Assembly: GCA_947247005.1 (NCBI GenBank)
Contig: OX365946.1
Span: 6,394,453-6,458,452 of the forward strand
DNA from: Spisula solida
Taxonomy: Eukaryota > Mollusca > Bivalvia > Venerida > Mactridae
DNA: 64,000 bases
Direction of reading: 5' to 3'
Positions 25,701 through 37,700 of the stretch are shown here, piece by piece. Numbering within the stretch: the stretch's first letter is position 1; the number at the start of each line of letters is the position of its first letter. The notes beneath the pieces were generated by a model. The model was not told the origin of the DNA and searched no databases. It saw only the letters and a list, made by a program, of their open reading frames with translations. The position numbers and the translations under genes were made by a program.

Positions 25701-28700
25701 TACAAATCTGTCAAACTTTATAATTATTGTCCTACTATATATAATTATACTGTTTAATATTGTGTCTTTTAACTATTATAGACAACTCTTGAGAGTGGGA
25801 TCGCTGTCCCCGTGTAAGGGAATGCTTAGAACGTATATCCGCCAAACCAGAATGTTCTGATAGTTGCAAATCATTGTGGAATTTAAAATTTGTGCCAAAA
25901 ATGTTTTCCAAAGATATATTAAAAGCTAGACAAACGGATACGGGGCATTTAATATGCCAAATATGAGGCATTTTTTGTATACATGGGTTGATTCCCACAA
26001 GGGTCACCGTAATATCATCATTTATGTTTGCATACCCTGGACTTTATGTCATCATAAAAACAAACAGCATGTTGGATGAAATTGTCCAGCCTCAAATGGA
26101 TGCTGGACGTTTAATAACTACAAGTAAACTAAATCCATAAATGGATGACAAATAGGATGACATAAAGTTGGACAAAAACTGTTCACCACTGTCTGGTGAC
26201 CTAAAGGAGGCCGAGCTACCTTGCGCGCGTGCGGAAAATTTCAAAATCGTATTAGATAAGAACAAGCATGAAACTTAGTTCCAATGTTCGCATATTAATG
26301 ACAATAAACATAGTACTAGTGCACAAAATTGATATTTTTTACATTTTTATTTTTTATGTATAAAAGGTGGGTGGGAAACGCATAATTGTAAAGTATATTG
26401 GTGTACAATAAGTCACTATAATTGTTCAAATGCATCTGCTTCTATAACATAAGTTGTGCATTATTTAGTTATATGAGGTAGCTAAACTCTGAAATATTTA
26501 TTTCATTCCATTATGCAAATTAGGTTAATTTATGCAAATTTATTCAAAATTAGTACTTTTTTGTGAATAGCTCCCAAAAAGGAAGGTTATCCCTAATTTT
26601 GATAGGGATAAACTGGTGTTCTATATTATTTTCATTTATATGCAATTTTAAATTATTTTCGAGCGATAGATATTTTTTGACGTTTATTTGGAAATCTTTT
26701 TTGCAAGTGGGTGTGGTAACTAATTATCATGTGCAAATATTGAATTTGTTCACAAGGCAGCTGAAAGTGTTGCTTATGTCAATAAGAATAACAATAACAT
26801 TCAAAAACCATACATTGTTAAACAATGGTTTAATATAATAGTAACCTTAAAATGAATATGTTGGTGTCTCATGTGCAAGAAATTAAATAAATGAACAAAA
26901 AGCAATGATGGTTCATTTGAAAACTGTGTATTTCAAAAACGAGCCTAGTGAAATATCACTCTTTTAATTTTAATGTCGTTACAGATGATTATTCCGTGAT
27001 TTTAAGGTGGTTCGGAGAAAATTCGATCGTTAGGTAAAAGACACGCGTACCACCTTAAAAGAACAGTGTTTACTTGTAACAGTTGACTACTTTTACTTTC
27101 GCCTTGTGTTTACTGTCCAGATGTATACAGTTTATTTATGGATAAGAAAATGATATATATGAGCCAGTCCTCAGGAAAACCTGCAATTTTGACAAAAATA
27201 TTGATTTTAAGATTTTCCATAGTGTAATAGGATAATGTTAATCAAGCAAATTGCAAAAGAAATTATGTTATTATCTTCAGTTTCAAGGGAGTTACAGCTG
27301 TTTTTGTAGAGTCCCTATTCGGAGCTTTTTGTGTGACGTCGCAAACGTCATTCAAACGTTTTTCGACGTAACTTCATAGTTACACCATTTGATCAATTCG
27401 TGACATAAACTTGTCAAAATAGTACCATGTTTTATAATTATGTTTCACTTTTCAAACTATATATCAAAATCGAAATTGTTTACAATTAGAGAAAGGCTAC
27501 TACTGTTTTTAACAACTTAGTCCTCGTTTTTCTCGATCGGAGTACTTTTCTGAAATTGGTCACCACAGCAACGAAGTATGTGATTTCGACATACTTCATG
27601 GGAAAATTTAAAGCTAAGATACAGTATACTACATGGGCCAATTACTTACAATAGAATCAATAGATACGTATTTTTCCTTATTTAAGAGCTTTATCAAAAC
27701 CGTGTTACATATAGTAATTACACAATGTCATTAGAGCAGGTTTTACCTGGAGACTGGCTCATACCATGTTAATGCGAGAATAAAGCTGTTAACTGCGTCA
27801 GATGACTAAGAAAATGTTGTACAATAACTTTGAGCAATGCTATCGTTAATGCGATACAATAATGTATTTGTAGAGTATGCGCGCGCATATTTCATAAACT
27901 GCTTATTTGGCTTGTTTTTATCAGGAAGCAGTTTTGACATATATGTGGTTGACTGGCTGTTTCTAATTCATTAGGGGTCAATATTTTAGGGCGTTTTGTC
28001 AGAATATTATTAACGCTACCACGAATATACGAATATTCATATTTTCATATTTATATTTAGACCTGACTGTTGGTTATTTAGTTTTAATTATGCTAGTGTT
28101 ACGACCACATTTTAGTATGCGAATTAATTCGGTCTTTATTTCAAACCTTGGTGCAAACACATAAAACGAGAAGGAAAGAATACCACAATGAAACATGTTT
28201 GTATCGTGGTTCGGATTATGTCTATAAAAGCTTTAAGGTTGATTTTGTACAAGAACAATATCTTAATTATATTTTAATTGATTCGCATAGAATAGCACTA
28301 ACTGGACTATGATGTTCAGCACATAAGCTCGCAATCGAAGAAGACAGAATAAGAAATATTGACAAACATATTGATATTATGTAAATTTTGCAAAATGCAA
28401 CAATAGAAACTGAGCATTATTTCCTTTAAATATGTCCTTTTTATAAAAAAAGTTAGAGAAACATTCATCAAGCGGTATTACTACACTTGGCCAACTTTAA
28501 ATAATTTCCACAATTTAATGAATTCACAAAACATTACAACAATAAAGAAATTAGCAACGTTTGTTTATACAGCTACAAAAATGAGGAATACAAATTTATC
28601 CAATCTTGACTAACTTTATTTTTTCAGACAGAATTGTTTATACGTTATTATTGTATTATTGTATCAATGTTAATACTAGTATAATGTATAATTGTCGTAT

Positions 28701-31700
28701 CTATATATACCATTTGATTTGTCATTTTCACTTACTTATATGTATATATAACATATACTTTTCTACTGCCAATTTTGATTTGTATACATGTATATGGTTT
28801 TTGGCGATGGACTTTGTTGTTTCATGCCAATAAATAATTTGATTTGACTTTACTTTAATCGGACAATGTGGTCGACACATATAAAATGGACATGGTTTAA
28901 TAAAGAATAAATATGAAGTTCTGTTTTATTGTAGATTACGAATGCTTACGAGCTCTGAATTGGAGTAATTAACGCAATAGTATGTAGCCATAGAGTCACC
29001 GTGTGTTTATATACAAACAGATAAAACACGGTTAAATATTATCATTTTAATTCTAAAATATCAAATATAAAACTTTACTATTGGTGCGCATTGTTCAGGC
29101 CAATAAGACAAGGTTAGTTTTGTTCCACAAAACGTTATGTAATATGACTCAGAAGATGACGTCAGCTGTGACGTCAGCAATCTCAATTGTACACATTGTA
29201 ATAGAATCAAGCACACATTTGATATCATTGAAATAAAAGAGAGTAACTAACTCCCAATACATTAATTTATAACAATGTGTGTAGACAAGCTACGTCTCAT
29301 GGAAGAACGTTTGATAACAGACATACAGGCGTATATACAGCTAATTTGAACCATGTTTGTATACTGTGAAATGACTTTTACTGGAGACTTATTTCTAGTT
29401 AACATTGAGATACTTAACCATGAAATAAATTTTCCAACGATTCAATATTTAGCATTCTATTTTTTTAATTATAAAAATCCCCGAATTAGAATGGATCACT
29501 CGATGCAATATTTACTTTTCTCAAAACAAAAATGTATTCTCATAGAATACGACTGAACAGTATTCTAAATTATATAGTGCTCTAACACCGGACTCACTCG
29601 ATGTTTAGTATTTAATAGATATCCAAGCTAATGACAAGGTAGTGGTATTTCTGTCAATGAAAGATATATATCATTTAAATACAATAATTTATATACCATA
29701 CCTATTCCAATATTTACATACACTGTACTTTCAATGTCTTAATGGTTCTGAAGTTAAACATACTACATGTACATGTATCACTGAGCCTCACAGCATTTGA
29801 GCCATAATCACCGACGGCGAGTTCACACGGAACGTGCGTTCGGTCTAGATAGACTCGGGTTCCACCCGAACGCATTTGGTCGAACCCCACCTCCAGGCAT
29901 GGTTACTGGTTCACTGTTTCGGTTCAGTACGCAAAATGAGTTGGGCAAAATCTGTTTTAGATTTATCCAGGGCCAAGCTATTGATTGGTGGATAGATATA
30001 GATACCTGTATTAATCACAGATAACTGTATCATTAATAAAGTTTATCAAATTGATGTTATCGTAGAAAGGTGCATTCGTACTAAAGTGGTCAGATTTTCG
30101 TGGTATCCTAAACAAGAATTGGCTTTCGATATCTTCATAAAGTAATTACATCCATTGATACCATCGTTACAACTACTAGTACCTCCATGCAAAATCTCAT
30201 CGAAATTGATCAACTAGTTAAAAGGTTATACAATGAAATGTATACCACGGTGTCCAGTCAATCACTGAGGTGCATTCAATAGAAACGACAATGCTATTCT
30301 AAACAAGAAAAAAGAAAGTGACTTCACGCCCTATGGGTTTATTTTCTTATTTTCGTCTCTTTAGTTTCTGATTATGTAATAACACCAGTATTATTGAAAT
30401 GTTTATCAAAAACAAACTGCACCTCAGTGTGGTCCATTTCCCATGTTATAAATATTTCTAAGATATTTTAAATTTTATAAAAAGAATCTTGTGGTAGTAT
30501 TGGGAGTAAACATCATACCTGTAATAGCATACCCTACTCTAGAGCTTCCATGTAAACTTGCCTTGTATGACTTATTAGAGGACTAAACAATTCAATTTGT
30601 ATCACTTATTACGAGCAAACGCATAAGTATACAGTTTGCCATGGCAAGACAGTCAGTTTTTTTTAATTTGTAGTCATCAGATCAATGATCAAGGCCGTCA
30701 TTAGATCAATGATCAAGGCTGTCACCAGATCAATGATCAAGGCCGTCATCAGATCAATGATCAAGGCCGTCATCAGATCAATGGTCAATGTCGTTATCAG
30801 ATCAATGGTCAAGGCCGTCTTCAGATCAATGATCAAGGCCGTCATCAGATCAATGGTCAAGGTCGTCATCAGATCAATGATCAAGGCCGTCATCAGATCA
30901 ATGGTCAATGCCGTCATCAGATCAATGGTCAAGGCCGTCATCAGATCAATGATTAAGGCCGTCATCAGATCAATGGTCAAGGCTGGAAAAGGCTAACATG
31001 TGATAAAAAGAACATTACATTTGTGACTTTCCACATTGAATTTATTAAGCTCGTTGAAAAAAATCGATCAAATGCTCCGCAGAGCCTCGCATTTATTATT
31101 TTATTCAACTCGTTTAATAAATTAAATATGGAAAGACACTCATGTAATATCCTCTATATGTACGAGTCACCAACAATATATGAGAGAAACTAATCTAACG
31201 GCAACTATTTAAACATCAACGTACTATGTTGGCATAGCGACTTTACGTGATATATTATATTGTTTCCCTAAAAGTGACGTGCATAGCTTATTTTAACAAT
31301 GTTTTACAAAAAACGAAATCTTATTTCTTAAAACAAGAGAAGTAATTAGTTCGAAAAAAAAGCGAAAACATATTTGAGATATTTAAAAATGAAATTTCTT
31401 TTAAGCGAAATGATATGTTCAAAGATTTTGAAATATTAGTTCGTTTAATCGAACTAAAAATGGAATATCTCAAAGTTAAAATACGTTTCAAGTGTCATTT
31501 TAAGGTCATCTATACTTGTGGAATATTGATTAATAGTCAATTACATCGTGACATAAAAATCATAAAAATCCACTGATTGACATGAATGTAGTCATCATAA
31601 CGTGGTCTCACTGTATAAATACATTATGCATTAATAAAGTACGTTACTTTCCAATAAAAAAAGCTATTTGAAATTCAGTATTTTTACATACTCATTAATG

Positions 31701-34700
31701 TTGACAAAGATTTATTGACATGTAGATACATGTGCAAAATAGAATAAAGAATTGGATGACTTCTATGTGGTAAAAAAAGCCTTTTCGACAATGAGGGGAA
31801 AATCTATCAAAGCTGCTGTGCTATTGTATTATATACGACAGGTTCGAAAGGAAATGTAATTCCATGCTTTCTTTGTATTTTCGGATTTTTCGCGCGTCAA
31901 ACTTGACATGTGTACCCATTAGAATATTGTCTTCTCTTGTGTATAATTTGGTTTACTACCGTTCATCGGTTTGTTTTAATAAATATTTGCTCATTTTTAC
32001 TAAGCTGAATAACGTTTAAAAAGTAAGGCGAAATGACTGGCATTATGCCTTATATCAAAGAAAGGCCAAGTCCCAACCGACGCCAAACGTATCATTGGGT
32101 CCCGTGTTTGGGACTAGGAAAAGCCTAAACCTGGATTAAATGATACATTTATACAGGAGGAACTTTGCGATGTTTACGGACATCGCAATGAGTCTTTTAT
32201 CATTGTTACAGGATTATTACATGTTTCAAAGCAGGCCAAAAGCATCTGAAAAACAACAACACAGTGGTCAACCGAAAACAACTACAACTAAACAGAACAT
32301 TGATAAAAAGGGGTATATTCGTCTAAAAACTGCCATTTTGTCCGTTGGGCTGTTGGACGAGTTAATCACATGTTCAGTTCATTTCCAAGAATATCCTTGA
32401 AGTTAACAACATGTGTACCCACTAGATACCATGCTTATTACGTGGTGACCGAAACGTCACCTTATTTTAAATTCCAAAACAATATTTAACTAAGTACTTT
32501 CAAAAGAAGTTTTTACGTAGCATTACAGAGGATGAAACACAAGCTCACTGTCATTAACAAAGACTGGAGCAGAACTATCATTTATGCGATACCAGAAATT
32601 CTAAGACGCCCGTAATTGTATAACACAAATAGTCAATGACGAAAGTGACGCATTCGATTTTCTTTACCCATTAAGGCCTTGCTATTAATTAATAGGCTAA
32701 TATGTAACAAGTACATTTTACAGATAATTAATGCGGGAAACCCCTGAGAAATCTTTCTTGAAGCATCGAACTGTAAATGAAACGGAACATATGTAACGTT
32801 TACATGAAAATGCCTCTTCGCACTACTCAACTACTGTAAAGTAGTTTTTGAGCGAAATTGAAATTATAATTCTTGATTACATTGTCTATCCTTTAGACCT
32901 AGTCCCGAACGACTAGTCTTAAGTTTCTTAAATCGCATTCAGTAGCTACGTTTCCAGGAAACCTATGTGGTCACTCATATTACAGTATATGAGTGATGTA
33001 CCTTTTTAGACGACAAAACATAAGTGTATTCTTGAACTTAAAATTAGTGTACAATGTTTTAAGAAGAGTTCATTGAAGGTTTTTTGCGAGGTTCAATGTA
33101 AATTAATCTGTCAATAAAAAGTTTGAGAGTCAGTTACATTAAATTTTCTTTTCGAACACCCATCGTAAGTTTACTGCTCCGTAGAAATTTTGCAGTGGTT
33201 TTAAAATATTCAATATTTTGATAATCAATCTGGTGGTTTGCGCCGTTAAAATTTGTACGCTGTAGTCCATTTTAAAAGCCGAGAGTGTTATTATCATCAG
33301 GGTATCAGAACCTTTAAGTGAACACTGTCATTTACCAGTAATAATTACACAATTATACTTATTTATCATTTGTTCATGAGCTACTGTCATAGTGGTGAAA
33401 ACGTCTAATATTTTACTTTTGATTTATCTAGACAGTTTTATAGAATCGAAATTAAGAAGCGTTTTAATACTACTTAAGTTTTTGATATATGACAAATGAG
33501 ACTATTACATGTAGTTTATTCGAAATGAAAGTATCCAGAATGTTTGCCATGTTGTAACTTGACAGTTTCTTCTGAGATTATATAAGTGTAAACTGTCCTG
33601 CCCTAGTAAATTATTAAAGGTGATGGCTGCAGTTTCTTGTATAAAATATGTCGCAAAACGCCAATACTAGAATTTGTTCATAAGGTAATATTAAGTCGGA
33701 CAGGGAACACAGCACTCAACCAGCCGAAAACAGTAAATATAAAACATAAACATATACAACGCCCAACACACAACTTAACGAACAAATGGCCCGCCAAAGT
33801 CCCATTTGTCAAAAAGCCGAATGACTTAGTTTCAACCATAACACGGCTAAAATACCTAGCTGTCTGAAGTCTTAAAACGTTAAAGTATAACAGTATTATA
33901 AAGCTGAATGCCATTGTAATTGGACAGCATATTAGAAACAAAACACATGCAAAAACATCATACGTGATCGAATATACAGGAGAAAAACATTAGTTTCAAG
34001 GGCAGGTTACTCATACTCAAGTCCGGTAACATATGCTTAGATTTGCATTTTTCTGTTTCTCACATGATGCATGTTTCACTTAAACGCAGATTCTCAAGAT
34101 ATAAATTGAATGTGGCGGCATAACGAAAGAAGACGACTGGTGAATACATTAGTATTCAAATATAATAATGCATTATAAACAAATCATATTGACTGCTAAA
34201 CACAGACAGGTGCTTAATTGAAGTTTATACATGTGACGACCCACTCTACGCTATTATTCGTGTTCAGTGAGCCATACTTTTATACTTGTACGTACATGCC
34301 TTTTCAAAGGTTTGATGTTAGATGACATAATTACTCACTAGAAAGACGTACGCTCGTAAATACTCGTCAAAATGTCAACAATCGTCATCAAAACATTGTA
34401 TTTACAAATACCAACACCACAAAACAACACAAGTCACTGAGGTTATTCGAAATCAGAACAACAAATGGGTAATTATGGAGAAATGTTGACGTTTTTAAAA
34501 GGTGCACGTTGATACATAGAACATTTATTAAAATAAGTAACATATTTAGACTATAAATTGTTAACAATATGGTCGCAATTTGTAAGCAAACACAGGTCGT
34601 ATAATTATAGTCCAATGTCCAAACGAGGTGACTTAATGAGTCAGGGTCAATCAAGTATATGACATAGTCATTTAGCACATAAATTCCGTTATCTTCAATG

Positions 34701-37700
34701 TGCAGGCCATTGTTCTCCAACTAGTGTTAAACAACTGTCTGGCATTATCTAGATACGGAATTTACGTTCAGTTTTGAATTAGAAATTTCTTCAATCGTAC
34801 AATGATACCAAGATTGCGAAGATAGTCCGAAATTCCACCTTCCATTCGTTATTGGCCAAACAACTTCGTTAATGTAGTAAATATAACCCAACACTCGTTT
34901 CGTTTTAGATGTACAGTTCTTACACTGATCTCAACAACAAATTGTTACGCTTGCCATAGGCTTTCTCAATAACTTTATAGACGCGCTTGAAATTTTGATC
35001 TCGAAAGATACTCTAACGGATCTTATACTTTCTGAATCAAAAACATAATTGTAAGTTCCATGTATATGTTCCAACAGTCGTGCAAATTTGATATAGATTA
35101 TGCCACTTTTCTCGTAGTTTCTGCAATGTTCTTGTGGATAAGTAATACTTAATTATGAACTTAGTATGAAAAAGATGACAATGAAATCATAGTAGGAATG
35201 CATATTTCAACAGAAGCAATAAAACACACAGAAGCATGTCGCAAAAGTAACAAAAGAAGCGAGGCACAATAAAAACAAAAACTAACTCCATCAACAAATC
35301 ACAAGGACAACCATTTAAAATAACAACAACAACAACAACAACAAATCACAGGGATGGTCATCAGGACTTCCCACCAAACTAACAAGACAACTGATAATGC
35401 ACAGAAGACTTTTAGCCATGTTCAGCATAACCTGTCTTATGCAGCAAGCCAATGTGATTTTAAAAACATGAATGGTACTAAGTAATTTATAATGGCATTT
35501 TTCAGCTTGTTAGACGCGTGGCCGTTTCATTCTGGGTTGTAATAACCCTCGAACTTGACTTAACATAAGTGTGTAGTCACTGGGCACTAATTAATCAAAG
35601 CACTTACGATCATGTATGCTCATAATATGTAGTTGTAAAACATATATTAAATTTAGGACTTCCGCAAGTGTACTTATGAAATAGTAACACAAGTTTCCAA
35701 TGCTGTGCAATGATAAATAATACATGTAACTTACGGCCATATGAAACAATCCGACATGTAGGTGAAACCATCTGTACCACACACTGGTGTTATAGAACAT
35801 TTCTTCTGTCCAGGTCCAACTGTGGTCTGTGTATATCCAGTACCCCTAGAACCAGGACTACCAGAACCAGCTAGTCCAGATGATGATTGCACACTATTAT
35901 CTGTATGGCTTATCTGTCCACGGAACGAATTTCCGTTGTTATTGTCATATCCACTAAGTCCTTTTGATGCCTGGGTACCACTATTTATGTTATTTCCAGT
36001 AAAAGTACTGGCACCATTGTCAACAGAGTCCTTACTGGAAAATGATTGTGCACTGCTGTCTGACATTCCCCAGTTATTGTTATTAAATGTCTGTGCACCA
36101 TTATTGCCGTTCTGTCCATTGTATGACTGAACATTATTATTTACACTGCCTAATGACTGCGCATTATTTGTATTGCTGCTATGTCCATTATATTGTTGGG
36201 AACCCATATTTGCATTGCCCATTTGTCCATTGTTTGAATGTCCACCAGTATTTGATTTTCCCAATTGCCCATTAATGCGATTGTTCATATTGTCCCATTG
36301 TCCATTGTTTGACTGTCCGCCATTGTTTGTATTGTCCATCTGTCCATTGTATGATGGTCCGCCAGAACTTGCTTTGCCCCATCGTCCATTGTCTGCCTGT
36401 CCGACATTGTTTGCATTGCCAATTTGGCCATTGTGTGTCAGTCCGCCCGTATTTGTTTTGTCCCATTGTCCGTTGCTTGCCATTTTGCCAATGTTTCCGT
36501 TGTATGACTGTCCATCTGTATTTGTTTTGTCCCATTGTCCATTATTTGCCTGTCTTCCATTGTCTGTATTTCCTATTTGTCCATTAAATGAATGTCCGCC
36601 ATTGTCTGTGCTGCCAAATTGGCCATTGTTCGTCTGTCCACCAATGTTTGTATTGCGAAAGTGTCCATTGTTCGTCAGTCCACCAGACTTTGTATTGCCA
36701 AATTGTCCTTTGTTCGTCTGTCCACCAGAATTTGTTTTGCCCCACCGCCCATTATTTGTCTGTCCGCCAATGTCTGTGTTGCCAAATTGTCCATTGTTCG
36801 TCTGTCCACCGATATTTGTATTGCCGATTTGTCCATTGTTTGTCTGTACCCCAGAATTTGTTTTGCCCCGTTGCCCATTGTTTGTCTGTCCGCCATTGTT
36901 TGTATTGCTCATTTGTCCATTAAACGACTGTAAATCATAGTTTGTATCTCGATGTCTACTAATTCGTGTGTTGTCATTTTGATTGTTTGGTACTGATTTG
37001 ACTTGTTGGTTAAACTGCTTTTGAATAGCTTGTTGTTGGAACTTGCTTATTTGGGCTGCAGACAATCCTGAATTTTGATTGATAAAGGAAGATTGTTCAT
37101 TTGTTGCTGTTCCAAACGTTTGTTGACTGCTTGATTGTTGCGAGTCTGGTCCAATTGACGGTATATTGTATTGCGATTGTTGCTGCTGCTTGGCAGCATA
37201 ACTTGGAATGTTTGGACCTTGGACGTTTTGTTGACCTGACGATGGTTGCAGTCCTAGAATTGTTCCGACACCTTGAGGAGTGTTTTGCTGTTGCATGGAG
37301 CGTTGTTTGTAAGCTATTTCTTCCGTCGGTTGATACTCCTTTCCTCGTTGCTGCTGCTTCTGATTATTCTGTTGATTATATCCATTTGTGTCTTGCTGCG
37401 TTACGGAAGGCATGACTTGTGGTTTAAGGTTGCCCTGTGTTTGTGACATGAATTGCGGCTTTGTCTGTTGATTATGTCCACCATTTTGTTGCGAAACATA
37501 TGATTCTGACTTTTGTTGGAATGATAGTTTATTTGTACGCTGATCATCGATATTACCCAATGAGGTTTTCATGGCAATGTTCGTAGGCTTATATGATAAA
37601 TCTGGAATGTTTCGAATCTTTGTTAAATCATCATACTGCTGTGAGAAACTTTTCATATTCAATTGTGTTCCTTTCTGCTGCTTTATGGTATTGTAATTAC

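Larger units (their letters stand above)
22148..35734 (-). other. intron 2 of the Kazal gene (13.6 kb)
   Basis: No Kazal half-module motif (GECPC or PVCG) was recognised between the two flanking exons, whose phases join directly. The intron holds a TA-flanked MITE (27160-27761), a short TTAA-ended palindrome (27002-27058), a 24 bp minisatellite (30673-30984), a fold-back element (31010-31152), an AAC microsatellite near 35323-35346 and a possible unrelated plus-strand exon (25795-25968). Stretches not listed separately showed nothing I could assign. Confidence 0.6.

Noticed and set aside
30663..30996. Frames of 103 and 105 codons on both strands
   Set aside because: Both arise from the 24 bp minisatellite, whose period is a multiple of three. 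No start context, domain or flanking exon supports a gene.
36173..36940. 255-codon plus-strand frame with periodic Cys-Pro
   Set aside because: It is the reverse strand of the 42 bp coding repeat in the Kazal gene. The repeat period keeps extra frames open. The minus-strand frame continues into a Kazal module and a splice donor.
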